NCBI RefSeq assembly: GCF_041053055.1
Contig: NZ_CP163443.1
Span: 5,377,001-5,441,000, forward strand
Reading direction: 5' to 3'
DNA: 64,000 nt
Source of the DNA: Streptomyces sp. R41
GTDB taxonomy: Bacteria > Actinomycetota > Actinomycetes > Streptomycetales > Streptomycetaceae
The stretch's first letter is position 1. Every line of letters starts with the position of its first letter. Made by a program: the position numbers and the translations under genes. Below are positions 18,126 to 26,571 of the stretch, piece by piece. Below the pieces are notes generated by a model. The model was given only the letters and a program-made list of their open reading frames with translations. It ran no database searches and was not told where the DNA came from.

Positions 18126-19126
18126 CCACCGTTGCCCTCAAACCGGCGACCATGGCGCAGGCCCTCGGGCGGGCCCTGCGCGATGCCATGGCCGCCGACC
18201 CGACGGTCCACGTCATGGGCGAGGACGTCGGCACCCTGGGCGGTGTCTTCCGGGTCACCGACGGGCTCGCCAAGGAGTTCGGCGAGGACCGCTGCACGGA
18301 CACACCGCTGGCCGAGGCGGGCATCCTCGGGACGGCCGTCGGCATGGCCATGTACGGCCTGAGGCCGGTCGTGGAGATGCAGTTCGACGCCTTCGCCTAC
18401 CCCGCGTTCGAGCAGCTGATCAGCCATGTCGCGCGGATGCGCAACCGCACGCGGGGCGCCATGCCGCTCCCCATCACGATCCGTGTTCCGTACGGCGGCG
18501 GCATCGGGGGCGTCGAGCACCACAGCGACTCGTCCGAGGCGTACTACATGGCGACTCCGGGGCTCCATGTCGTCACGCCCGCGACGGTCGCCGACGCCTA
18601 CGGACTGCTGCGTTCCGCCATCGCCTCCGACGACCCGGTCGTCTTCCTCGAGCCCAAGCGGCTGTACTGGTCGAAGGATTCCTGGAACCCGGACGAGCCG
18701 CCGGCCGTTGAACCGATAGGCCGCGCGGTGGTGCGGCGCTCGGGCCGGAGCGCCACGCTCATCACGTACGGGCCGTCCGTGCCCGTCTGCCTCGAAGCCG
18801 CCGAGGCGGCGCGGGCCGAGGGCTGGGACCTCGAAGTCGTCGATCTGCGCTCGCTGGTGCCGTTCGACGACGAGACGGTGTCGGCCTCCGTGCGGCGGAC
18901 CGGGCGCGCGGTCGTCGTGCACGAGTCGGGCGGGTTCGGCGGCCCGGGCGGGGAGATCGCGGCCCGCGTGACCGAGCGCTGCTTCCACTACCTGGAGGCG
19001 CCGGTGCTGCGCGTGGCCGGGTTCGACATCCCGTATCCGCCGCCGATGCTGGAGCGGCACCATCTGCCCGGCGTCGACCGGATCCTGGACGCCGTGGGGC
19101 GTCTGCAATGGGAGGCGGACAGCTGA
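18122..19126 (+). CDS. bkdB: Branched-chain 2-oxoacid dehydrogenase E1 beta (cluster 1)
   Basis: 334 residues. Family landmarks are VMGEDVGTLGGVFRVTDGL, EMQFDAFAYPAFEQL and RVPYGGGIGGVEHHSDSSE. The beta subunit completes the heterotetrameric E1 that binds thiamine pyrophosphate at the alpha-beta interface. The ATG shares ATGA with the E1alpha stop and the stop overlaps the E2 start in TGATG. Confidence 0.93.
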   Translation: MTTVALKPATMAQALGRALRDAMAADPTVHVMGEDVGTLGGVFRVTDGLAKEFGEDRCTDTPLAEAGILGTAVGMAMYGLRPVVEMQFDAFAYPAFEQLISHVARMRNRTRGAMPLPITIRVPYGGGIGGVEHHSDSSEAYYMATPGLHVVTPATVADAYGLLRSAIASDDPVVFLEPKRLYWSKDSWNPDEPPAVEPIGRAVVRRSGRSATLITYGPSVPVCLEAAEAARAEGWDLEVVDLRSLVPFDDETVSASVRRTGRAVVVHESGGFGGPGGEIAARVTERCFHYLEAPVLRVAGFDIPYPPPMLERHHLPGVDRILDAVGRLQWEADS

Positions 19127-20601
19127 TGGCGCAGGTGTTGGAGTTCAAGCTCCCCGACCTCGGGGAGGGGCTCACCGAGGCGGAGATCGTCCGCTGGCTG
19201 GTGGAGGTCGGTGACGTCGTCGCCGTCGACCAGCCCGTCGTCGAGGTCGAGACCGCCAAGGCGATGGTCGAGGTCCCCTGCCCCTACGGCGGTGTGGTCA
19301 CCGCCCGCTTCGGCGAGGAGGGCACGGAACTGCCGGTGGGGGCGCCGCTGTTGACCGTCGCCGTGGGCGCGCCGGCATCCTCCGTCGACGGCGACGCGGG
19401 CGACGAGGGGTCCGGCAATGTGCTGGTGGGGTACGGCACGGGAGCGCCTCCGGCGCGGCGCAGGAGGGTGCGGCCGTCCGCCGGCGCGGTTCCGGTACGG
19501 CCGGCGGCGGGTCCGCCCGGCGGCGAGGAGCGCCGTACGGCCACCGCTCCCGTGGGGCCTGAGCCGGGGCAGGCAGGGCAGCGCGGCGGCGGTCACAGCG
19601 ACTCCGCGCTGCTGCACGCCGACGGTCCCGTACCCGTCATCTCCCCGCTCGTGCGCAGGCTCGCCCGGGAAAACGGGGTGGATCTGCGGGAGCTGGAGGG
19701 ATCGGGGCCCGACGGTCTGATCCTGCGGGCGGACGTCGAGTACGCGTTGCGTGCGGCGGCCGGGCAGATCCGGACGCCCGCGCCCGCGCATGCCCCCAGG
19801 TCGGCGCCGGCTGCTGCTTCCGCTTCCGGCGGGCTTCTGCAGGCCCCGCCTGCCGCCCGCGGCGTGGGAGCACCCGCCGCACCCGGGCTCACCGGGGCGC
19901 CGTCTCCCGCACACGGCATCCGCGTCCCCCTCCGGGGCGTCCGGGGCGCCGTCGCGGACAAGCTCTCCCGCAGCCGTCGCGAGATACCCGACGCAACCTG
20001 CTGGGTGGACGCCGACGCGACGGAGCTGATGCACGCGCGCGTGGCGATGAATTCCGCGGGCGGCCCGAAGATCTCCCTGCTCGCGCTGCTGGCCCGGATC
20101 TGCACCGCCGCGCTCGCGCGCTTCCCCGAGCTCAACTCGACCGTCGACATGGAGGCCCGCGAGGTTGTCCAGCTCGACCAGGTGCACCTCGGCTTCGCGG
20201 CACAGACCGAGCGGGGGCTCGTCGTACCCGTCGTAAGGGACGCGCACGCGCGCGACGCGGAGGGGCTGAGCGCGGAGTTCGCCCGGCTGACCGAGGCGGC
20301 GCGGACCGGGACGCTGACGCCCGCGGAACTGACGGGCGGCACCTTCACGTTGAACAACTACGGGGTGTTCGGCGTCGACGGCTCCACGCCGATCATCAAC
20401 CATCCCGAGGCGGCCATGCTCGGCGTCGGCCGCATCGTCCCCAAGCCCTGGGTGTACGAAGGCGAGCTGGCGGTGCGACAGGTCGTCCAGCTCTCGCTCG
20501 CCTTCGACCACCGAGTGTGCGACGGCGGCACGGCGGGCGGCTTCCTGCGGTATGTGGCGGACTGTGTGGAACATCCGGCGGTGCTGTTGCGGACGCTGTA
20601 G
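19126..20601 (+). CDS. bkdC: Branched-chain 2-oxoacid dehydrogenase E2 acyltransferase (cluster 1)
   Basis: 491 residues with three domains: one lipoyl domain with the acceptor lysine at about residue 45 (VETAKAMVE), an E3-binding domain (SPLVRRLARENGVDLRELEG), and a C-terminal acyltransferase ending in FDHRVCDGG, the HxxxDG catalytic motif. Proline- and alanine-rich linkers of about 80 and 60 residues join them. The start at 19126 has GGGAGGCGG before it and overlaps the E1beta stop. Confidence 0.92.
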   Translation: MAQVLEFKLPDLGEGLTEAEIVRWLVEVGDVVAVDQPVVEVETAKAMVEVPCPYGGVVTARFGEEGTELPVGAPLLTVAVGAPASSVDGDAGDEGSGNVLVGYGTGAPPARRRRVRPSAGAVPVRPAAGPPGGEERRTATAPVGPEPGQAGQRGGGHSDSALLHADGPVPVISPLVRRLARENGVDLRELEGSGPDGLILRADVEYALRAAAGQIRTPAPAHAPRSAPAAASASGGLLQAPPAARGVGAPAAPGLTGAPSPAHGIRVPLRGVRGAVADKLSRSRREIPDATCWVDADATELMHARVAMNSAGGPKISLLALLARICTAALARFPELNSTVDMEAREVVQLDQVHLGFAAQTERGLVVPVVRDAHARDAEGLSAEFARLTEAARTGTLTPAELTGGTFTLNNYGVFGVDGSTPIINHPEAAMLGVGRIVPKPWVYEGELAVRQVVQLSLAFDHRVCDGGTAGGFLRYVADCVEHPAVLLRTL

Positions 20602-20664
20602 CCGCGCCGCGGCCATCCCCGTCCACATGCTGTGCACGGGGGTGGCAATGATCCTTCGGACGCC

Positions 20665-20670
20665 CATACT
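20665..20670 (+). promoter_or_regulatory. -10 element CATACT of a leaderless promoter
   Basis: CATACT-N6-ATG before the MobA-DUF6457 gene. Confidence 0.45.
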
Positions 20671-20676
20671 CGGGGG

Positions 20677-21663
20677 ATGACCGCGTACGAGTCACCGGGA
20701 CCGCCCGAGTCGCCGGGTACGCCCGAGCCATCGGGCAGCCCCGAGCCACCAGGCACCCCCGGGGCCGATGTCCCGTACGACGCCGTCGTGCTCGCAGGCG
20801 GCGCCGCGCGGCGGCTGGGCGGCGCGGACAAGCCCGGCGTGCGCGTCGGCGGCCGGGCGCTGCTCGACCGGGTGCTGGCCGCCTGCGCCGACGCCGTCAC
20901 CACGGTGGTCGTGGCCGGGCCAAGGGCGACCGCACGCCCCGTGGAGTGGGCCCGCGAGGACCCGCCCGGCGGAGGACCGCTGGCCGCGCTCGACGCCGGG
21001 CTTCGGCACACCGGCGCGGAGTACGTCGTCGTCCTCTCGGCCGATCTGCCGTTCCTGGACGAGGGGACGGTACGACGCCTGCTGGGCGCTCTGCAGACCA
21101 GCGACGCCCCGGCGAAACCCGAGGGCGTTGTGCTCACCGACCGCGACGGTCGCGATCAACCCCTCGTCGCCGCGTACCGCGTGGAGGCCCTGCGCCGTGA
21201 GCTGGCCGTTCTCGCCGCCGCCCACGGCGGACTCACCGGGCTGCCGCTGCGGCGGCTCATCGCCGCGCTCGACCTCACCCGCATCTCCGACCCCGTCGCG
21301 TCCTTCGACTGCGACACCTGGGACGACATCGCCGCCGCCCGGGCACGTATCAGGGAGCATGGGCACGTGTTGGATGAATGGATTTCCGCAGTCAAGGACG
21401 AGCTGGGCCTCGACCTGGACGTCGACACCGGCGTCCTGCTCGACCTGGCCCGCGACGCCGCTCACGGGGTGGCGCGGCCTGCCGCGCCGCTGACCACGTT
21501 CCTCGTGGGGTACGCGGCCGCGCGCGCCGGCGGGGGCCCGGAAGCCGTGGCCGAGGCCGCCCGCAAGGCCGCGGCGCTTGCGCTCCGCTGGGCCGACGAG
21601 GACGCCCCCGACGCCAAGCCGGACGCCGGAAGTGCCCCCCAAGCCGAGCCGGACGCAGGATGA
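20677..21663 (+). CDS. MobA-like nucleotidyltransferase fused to DUF6457
   Basis: 328 residues. After a Pro-rich N-terminal tail with short repeats (PPESPGTPEPSG), residues about 30-215 are a MobA-like NTP-transferase domain: the loop is VVLAGGAARRLGGADKPGV and the metal site lies in LSADLPFLDEG. MobA-type enzymes attach GMP to molybdopterin. The last 90 residues (LDEWISAVKDELGLDLDVDT onward) match DUF6457, which often accompanies molybdenum genes. The stop overlaps moeA by ATGA, which supports a cofactor role. The exact nucleotide transferred is inferred. Confidence 0.85.
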   Translation: MTAYESPGPPESPGTPEPSGSPEPPGTPGADVPYDAVVLAGGAARRLGGADKPGVRVGGRALLDRVLAACADAVTTVVVAGPRATARPVEWAREDPPGGGPLAALDAGLRHTGAEYVVVLSADLPFLDEGTVRRLLGALQTSDAPAKPEGVVLTDRDGRDQPLVAAYRVEALRRELAVLAAAHGGLTGLPLRRLIAALDLTRISDPVASFDCDTWDDIAAARARIREHGHVLDEWISAVKDELGLDLDVDTGVLLDLARDAAHGVARPAAPLTTFLVGYAAARAGGGPEAVAEAARKAAALALRWADEDAPDAKPDAGSAPQAEPDAG

Positions 21664-23030
21664 CGCCCGCCCACTCCACCCGGGACAGTCAGGACGCCGA
21701 CGATCTCGACGTCGAGGAGGCGCTCGCCCTGGTCAAGGAAGACGGCGCGCCCGCCCCCGAGGGCCGTTCGGTGCCCGCGCCCGCCCCCGGCGCCGAGCGG
21801 CCCGGACGAGGGGCCGCGCACGCCCATCACCAGGCCACCCCCTGGCCCGAGGCCCGCGCCGTCGCCGAGCGAGCCGCCCGGTCCGTGCCGCGTCGGGCCC
21901 CCGTTTCCGTACCCCTCGACGCCTCCCTCGGCCTTGTCCTCGCCGCCCCCCTCACCGCGCTCACGGACCTGCCCTCCTTCGACACCTCCGCGATGGACGG
22001 CTGGGCGGTCGCGGGACCCGGGCCCTGGGAGGTACGGGAGGAAGGCGTGCTCGCCGGGCACGCGGAGCCGGAGGCGCTCACCGACGGCGAGGCCGCGCGT
22101 ATCGCCACCGGGGCGAGAATCCCGCAGGACGTCACCGCCGTACTGCGCAGTGAGCACGGGCGGATCGACGACAAGGGGCGGCTGCACGCGACCCGGGACG
22201 TCGTGCACGGGCAGGACATCCGCCCGCGCGCCCAGGAGTGCCGCAGCGGTGATCAGCTGCTGCCGGTCGGCGTGCTGGTCACGCCCGCCGTGCTGGGCCT
22301 CGCCGCGGCCGCCGGGTACGACACGCTCGCCACCGTCCCCCGTCCGCGCGTCGAAGTCCTCGTGCTCGGCGACGAGTTGCTCACCGAGGGACTGCCCCAG
22401 GAGGGGCTCATCCGGGACGCGCTCGGCCCGATGCTGCCGCCGTGGCTGCGCGCGCTCGGCGCCGAGGTCGTCGCGGTGCGCAGGCTCGGCGACGACGCCA
22501 AGGTGCTGCACAAGGCGATCACCGGCTCGGACGCCGACCTGATCGTCACCACCGGCGGTACCGCGGCGGGTCCCGTCGACCACGTCCACCCCACCCTGAA
22601 CCGTATCGGCGCCGAACTTCTCGTGGACGGCGTGAAGGTGCGCCCCGGGCACCCGATGCTCCTGGCCCGCACCAAGGAGAACCAGCACCTCGTCGGTCTG
22701 CCCGGCAACCCGCTGGCCGCCGTCTCCGGCCTGCTCACGCTCGCCGAGCCCCTGCTGCGCACCCTCGCCGCACGCACGGCCCCGGAGCCGTACACGCTGC
22801 CCCTCCAGGACGCGGTGCACGGGCACCCGCACGACACCCGGCTCGTTCCCGTGGTGCTGCGCGCCGACCGGGCCGTGCCGCTGCACTACAACGGTCCGGC
22901 GATGCTGCGTGGCATCGCGGCGTCCGACGCCCTCGTGGTCGTACCGCCGGGGGGCGCACGGGCCGGTCAGGAGCTGGAACTCCTCGACCTCCCGTGGGCC
23001 ACCGCCGGGATCGACGTGTGCTTCACATGA
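21660..23030 (+). CDS. moeA: Molybdopterin molybdotransferase MoeA
   Basis: 456 residues. MoeA ligates molybdate to adenylated molybdopterin. The signature SFDTSAMDGWAV lies near residue 108, and the catalytic domain has VTTGGTAAGPVDHVHPTL and VRPGHPMLLA. The first 65 residues are an acidic, low-complexity extension not found in shorter MoeA proteins. It is coupled to the upstream MobA-like gene by ATGA. Confidence 0.93.
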   Translation: MTPAHSTRDSQDADDLDVEEALALVKEDGAPAPEGRSVPAPAPGAERPGRGAAHAHHQATPWPEARAVAERAARSVPRRAPVSVPLDASLGLVLAAPLTALTDLPSFDTSAMDGWAVAGPGPWEVREEGVLAGHAEPEALTDGEAARIATGARIPQDVTAVLRSEHGRIDDKGRLHATRDVVHGQDIRPRAQECRSGDQLLPVGVLVTPAVLGLAAAAGYDTLATVPRPRVEVLVLGDELLTEGLPQEGLIRDALGPMLPPWLRALGAEVVAVRRLGDDAKVLHKAITGSDADLIVTTGGTAAGPVDHVHPTLNRIGAELLVDGVKVRPGHPMLLARTKENQHLVGLPGNPLAAVSGLLTLAEPLLRTLAARTAPEPYTLPLQDAVHGHPHDTRLVPVVLRADRAVPLHYNGPAMLRGIAASDALVVVPPGGARAGQELELLDLPWATAGIDVCFT

Positions 23031-23051
23031 GCGCGGACAGGCCGCGACTTG

Positions 23052-23138
23052 CATGAATCCAAGCGGGGGCGCGGTTCACATGGATCCAATCGGGGTGCGG
23101 TTCACATGAATCGGAACGGGGTGTGTTTCACGTGAAAC
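23052..23138. repeat. 26-bp direct repeat array ending in parS
   Basis: Units beginning CATG at 23052, 23079 and 23105, and CGTG at 23131, spaced 27, 26 and 26 bases. The shared form is CATGAATCNAANCGGGG followed by TGCGGTTCA. The junctions read GGTTCACATGGATC, GGTTCACATGAATC and finally GTTTCACGTGAAAC, the perfect parS. The array starts 22 bases after moeA and covers the start of the potassium channel gene. Confidence 0.8.
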
Positions 23139-24229
23139 TTCCGGGCCATGACGCGATCGCCCGCCAAGCGGACGAGCATCTCGTGACCCATCGGGTGAAA
23201 CTCCCGAGGAAGGTCGTGGAACGCCCGATCCGTCAGGTCCTCAAACGGGTGGCGATGGCACTGCTGGTGCTCGTCGCCACCGCGCTCATCGTCTGGGCCG
23301 ACAGCGATGGCTACAACGACAACTCGGACGGCACGGTCGACCCGCTCGACGCCTTCTACTACGCGACCGTCACCCTCTCCACCACCGGATACGGCGACAT
23401 CACCCCGGTCAGCGATGCCGCCCGGCTCACCAACATCTTCGTCATCACGCCGCTGCGCGTGCTGTTCCTGATCATCCTGGTCGGCACCACGCTCGAGGTC
23501 CTCACGGAACGCACCCGGGAGGAGTGGCGGCTGAACCGCTGGAGGGCGGCCTTGAGGGATCACACCGTCGTTGTCGGCTTCGGGACCAAGGGCCGGTCGG
23601 CCATCGAGACCGTCTGCGCGACCGGGCTGAAGAAGGAGCAGGTCGTGGTCGTCGATCCCAGCTCCAAGGTCGTCGACGCGGCAACGGCCGAAGGGTATGC
23701 GGGGGTCGTCGGGGACGCGACGCGCAGCGATGTGCTGGTAAGGGCGGAGGTCCGCAGGGCCCGGCAGATCATCATCGCCACGCAGCGGGACGACACCGCC
23801 GTACTGGTCACACTCACCGCCCGCCAGCTCAACCGTGCGGCGAAGATCGTCGCCGCCGTACGGGAGGAGGAGAACGCGCCGCTGCTCAAGCAGTCCGGCG
23901 CCGACGCCGTCATCACCAGCGCCAGCGCCGCCGGCCGACTGCTCGGGCTCTCCGTGCTCAGCCCCGCCGCGGGCATGGTCATGGAGGACCTCATCCAGCA
24001 GGGCAGCGGGCTCGACATCGTCGAACGGCCGGTCATAAAGGCCGAGGTCGGCAAGGGCGTACGCGAGACGGACGACCTGGTGGTGAGTGTCGTACGAGGA
24101 CACCGGGTCCTCGGCTACGACGATCCGGCCGTCGGGACGATCCAGCTGACGGACCGCCTCATCACGATCGTGCGGGCGACACCGGGCACGCAGGTGGCGC
24201 CCCACATGCGACCGCTTCCTCAGGACTAA
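23123..24229 (+). CDS. Two-TM potassium channel with RCK (TrkA-N) domain
   Basis: 368 residues. Two membrane helices (about residues 43-59 and 105-123) flank a pore loop with the selectivity filter TTGYGD at about 87-92. A cytoplasmic RCK domain follows, with the nucleotide fold VVVGFGTKGRSAIE. Such channels conduct potassium out of or into the cell and open on ligand binding to RCK. The frame from GTG 23123 encodes FHVK through a parS palindrome; there is no clear ribosome site, so starts at GTG 23132, 23183 or 23195 are possible. Confidence 0.85.
   Translation: MFHVKLPGHDAIARQADEHLVTHRVKLPRKVVERPIRQVLKRVAMALLVLVATALIVWADSDGYNDNSDGTVDPLDAFYYATVTLSTTGYGDITPVSDAARLTNIFVITPLRVLFLIILVGTTLEVLTERTREEWRLNRWRAALRDHTVVVGFGTKGRSAIETVCATGLKKEQVVVVDPSSKVVDAATAEGYAGVVGDATRSDVLVRAEVRRARQIIIATQRDDTAVLVTLTARQLNRAAKIVAAVREEENAPLLKQSGADAVITSASAAGRLLGLSVLSPAAGMVMEDLIQQGSGLDIVERPVIKAEVGKGVRETDDLVVSVVRGHRVLGYDDPAVGTIQLTDRLITIVRATPGTQVAPHMRPLPQD
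23125..23138. other. parS site, chromosome segregation
   Basis: GTTTCACGTGAAAC, identical to the Streptomyces parS consensus bound by ParB. These sites cluster around oriC. This copy overlaps the start of the channel gene. Confidence 0.9.
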
Positions 24230-24282
24230 CTAAGGCCTGTCCGGCGGATCATGCCGGAGACACCCCGGCCGGGGCCGAGGAG

Positions 24283-24288
24283 TAGCGT
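24283..24288 (+). promoter_or_regulatory. -10 element TAGCGT of a leaderless promoter
   Basis: TAGCGT-N7-ATG before the quinone oxidoreductase gene, with the same element and spacing as before the rhodanese gene. Confidence 0.55.
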
Positions 24289-24295
24289 CCCCCTC

Positions 24296-25276
24296 ATGTA
24301 CGCGATCACGATTCCAGAACCTGGTGGGCCCGAGGCGCTGGTGTGGGACGAGGTCCCGGATCCGGTGCCCGCCGAGGGCGAAGTGCTGGTCGAGGTGGTG
24401 GCCAGCGCCGTCAACCGCGCCGACCTGCTGCAGCGGCAGGGCCTCTACAACCCGCCGCCCGGCGCGTCCCCGTACCCCGGGCTCGAATGCTCGGGGCGCA
24501 TCGTCGAGATCGGTCCCGGTGTGTCCGGGTGGGCGGTCGGTGACGAGGTGTGTGCGCTGCTCGCGGGCGGTGGATACGCCGAGAAGGTCGCCGTTCCGGC
24601 CGGGCAGCTGCTGCCCGTGCCGACGGGCCTGGACGCCAGGCAGGCGGCCGCGCTGCCCGAGGTGACCTGCACCGTCTGGTCCAACGTGTTCATGGTGTCC
24701 CACCTGCGCCCGGGCGAGACCCTGCTCGTGCACGGTGGCTCCAGCGGCATCGGCACCATGGCGATCCAGCTGGCCAAGGCCGTCGGCGCGAAGGTCGCGG
24801 TCACGGCTGGCAGCAAGGAGAAGCTCGACTTCTGCGCCGAGCTGGGCGCGGACATCCTGATCAACTACCGCGAGCAGGACTTCGTCGAGGAGATCAAGCA
24901 GGCCACGGACGGCGCCGGCGCCGATGTCATCCTCGACAACATGGGCGCCAAGTACCTGGACCGGAACGTGCGCGCCCTCGCCGTCAACGGGCGGCTCGCG
25001 ATCATCGGCATGCAGGGCGGAATCAAGGCCGAGCTGAACATCGCCACTCTCCTCAACAAGCGTGCCGCCATCAGTGCGACCTCCCTGCGCGCCCGCCCGC
25101 TCGGCGAGAAGGCGGCGATCGTCGCTGCCGTACGCGAGCACGTGTGGCCGCTGATCGACTCCGGCCACGTACGCCCGATCATCGACCGCGAGCTCCCGAT
25201 GAGCGACGCTGCGGCGGCGCACCGGGTCCTGGAGGAGAGCGGCCACATCGGCAAGGTGCTGCTCGTCGCTCCCTGA
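24296..25276 (+). CDS. NAD(P)H-quinone oxidoreductase (zeta-crystallin type)
   Basis: 326 residues of the zinc-free medium-chain dehydrogenase/reductase superfamily. NRADLLQRQGLYNPPPG and GLECSGRIVEIGPGV form the N-terminal domain; the nucleotide-binding motif is VHGGSSGIGTMAIQLAKAVG. No structural-zinc cysteine cluster is present, as expected for the quinone oxidoreductase (PIG3-like) group, which reduces quinones with NADPH. ATG 24296 is chosen from the TAGCGT-N7 promoter; an in-frame ATG at 24251 lies upstream of it. Confidence 0.88.
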   Translation: MYAITIPEPGGPEALVWDEVPDPVPAEGEVLVEVVASAVNRADLLQRQGLYNPPPGASPYPGLECSGRIVEIGPGVSGWAVGDEVCALLAGGGYAEKVAVPAGQLLPVPTGLDARQAAALPEVTCTVWSNVFMVSHLRPGETLLVHGGSSGIGTMAIQLAKAVGAKVAVTAGSKEKLDFCAELGADILINYREQDFVEEIKQATDGAGADVILDNMGAKYLDRNVRALAVNGRLAIIGMQGGIKAELNIATLLNKRAAISATSLRARPLGEKAAIVAAVREHVWPLIDSGHVRPIIDRELPMSDAAAAHRVLEESGHIGKVLLVAP

Positions 25277-25308
25277 CGAGCGCGCTGCCCGCGCGGCGCC
25301 GTACGCCT

Positions 25309-25722
25309 TCAGCGGCGCCGCACACGCAGGGCGAGGAAGGCCAGCCCGAGGCCCAGTCCCATCAGGATCAGTCCACTTCCGAGGGGCAGGATCTGGAGAA
25401 CCGGTTCAGGGGTGTGCGCCGGGCCGACCACGTTCTGCTGGACGGGGATGACCGCGCCCCTGGACGGCTCGGGGGCGGCGCTGGCCTCCGGGCGGTCCGG
25501 GTCGGCGGCGGCGTCCGTCGGCTCCGCGTCCTCGGTGTCGGGGTCGTCCGGCGTCGTGGGCACCGCGCGCCCCGGCCGGACGCGTCCCTCACCCGCGACG
25601 CTCCCCGCGCGGGAGGCGTCGGCGGACGGGGCGGGCTCGGCGGCGTACGACAGTGGTACGGCGCCGGTCATGAGGACGAGCAGCAGTCCCGTCACGTGCA
25701 GCGTGCGAAGCCATGGAGTCAC
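25309..25722 (-). CDS. Small exported protein with C-terminal membrane anchor
   Basis: 137 residues, no known domain. A signal peptide (LHVTGLLLVLMTGAVPLSYA, cut before AEPAP) leads into a 65-residue linker rich in Asp, Pro, Ala and Glu. A single C-terminal helix (GLILMGLGLGLAFLALRV) ends in RRR, so the linker should face outside. The sequence before the helix is LPLGSG, not a true LPxTG sorting motif. The GTG start has a GGAGG site. It is convergent with the quinone oxidoreductase. Confidence 0.7.
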   Translation of the reverse strand: MTPWLRTLHVTGLLLVLMTGAVPLSYAAEPAPSADASRAGSVAGEGRVRPGRAVPTTPDDPDTEDAEPTDAAADPDRPEASAAPEPSRGAVIPVQQNVVGPAHTPEPVLQILPLGSGLILMGLGLGLAFLALRVRRR

Positions 25723-25890
25723 GCCGGTGACCCCCTCCTGGTGAGGAGTCCCGAGATCAACGGGACAAGCCTCACACGCTCCTTTTGACCCGGCATCCCG
25801 GCGGACGCCCAGAGAGGGACATACATGGTGGATCACCCCGCACAGGGGGCACCACCGAGGTGTGGTGTGGCGGTGCGAGAGAATGGCGGC

Positions 25891-26433
25891 ATGGAGATGC
25901 CGAGGAACGAAAGGTCGCCGGAGAACCCTCAGATCCTGGTCGTAGGCCAGGACGGAATGGCTCTCGGTGGCACCGGAGACGAGGACTCCCGCGAGGTCCC
26001 GGTGACTGAGATGGTGGAACAGCCGGCCAAGGTGATGCGCATCGGCAGCATGATCAAGCAGCTGCTCGAGGAAGTGCGAGCCGCACCTCTCGACGAGGCG
26101 AGCCGCGTCCGGCTCAAGGAGATCCACGCGAGCTCGGTGAAGGAGCTGGAGGACGGCCTGGCCCCCGAGCTCGTCGAGGAACTGGAGCGGCTCTCCCTGC
26201 CCTTCACCGACGACGTGACGCCCAGCGACTCCGAACTGCGGATCGCGCAGGCCCAGTTGGTGGGCTGGCTCGAGGGACTCTTCCACGGGATCCAGACGAC
26301 CCTGTTCGCCCAGCAGATGGCGGCCAGGGCCCAGCTGGAGTCGATGCGCCGCGCCCTCCCTCCGGGCGTCGGCGGCGCCGACGGCGACGAGGACCCCCGC
26401 GCGGGTGGCCGCTCGGGCGGGCCGTACCTGTAG
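25891..26433 (+). CDS. bpa: Bacterial proteasome activator Bpa
   Basis: 180 residues, close to mycobacterial Bpa (Rv3780). Bpa forms a dodecameric ring that opens the 20S proteasome gate without ATP. Family features are VMRIGSMIKQLLEEVRAAPLD, LSLPFTDDVTPSDSELRIAQ and the tail ending in GGPYL: this C-terminal hydrophobic-Tyr-Leu-type end docks into the proteasome. ATG 25891 gives the usual length; an in-frame ATG at 25825 would add 22 residues. A strong terminator follows. Confidence 0.92.
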   Translation: MEMPRNERSPENPQILVVGQDGMALGGTGDEDSREVPVTEMVEQPAKVMRIGSMIKQLLEEVRAAPLDEASRVRLKEIHASSVKELEDGLAPELVEELERLSLPFTDDVTPSDSELRIAQAQLVGWLEGLFHGIQTTLFAQQMAARAQLESMRRALPPGVGGADGDEDPRAGGRSGGPYL

Positions 26434-26460
26434 CCACCGGAGCGAGACCCCCTACGAAAA

Positions 26461-26490
26461 GGGCCCGGCACGAAAGTGCCGGGCCCTTCG
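26461..26490 (+). terminator. Hairpin terminator after bpa
   Basis: GGGCCCGGCAC-GAAA-GTGCCGGGCCC, an 11-bp perfect stem with a GAAA tetraloop, 27 bases after the bpa stop. Confidence 0.85.
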
Positions 26491-26493
26491 CTT

Positions 26494-26547
26494 GTCAGAG
26501 GCGTCAGAGGCGTCAGAGGCGTCAGAGGCGTCAGAGGCGTCAGAGGC
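26494..26547. repeat. 9-bp tandem repeat, six copies
   Basis: GTCAGAGGC repeated six times without interruption, starting at 26494 and ending at 26547, between the bpa terminator and the 3' end of the convergent kinase gene. Perfect short repeats like this change copy number by slippage. Confidence 0.9.
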
Positions 26548-26571
26548 GGGTCGGCCCGCGCCGAACGCGGA

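Noticed and set aside
25309..25722. LPxTG sortase substrate
   Set aside because: The candidate motif is LPLGSG, which lacks the LPxTG pattern; only a membrane anchor can be supported.
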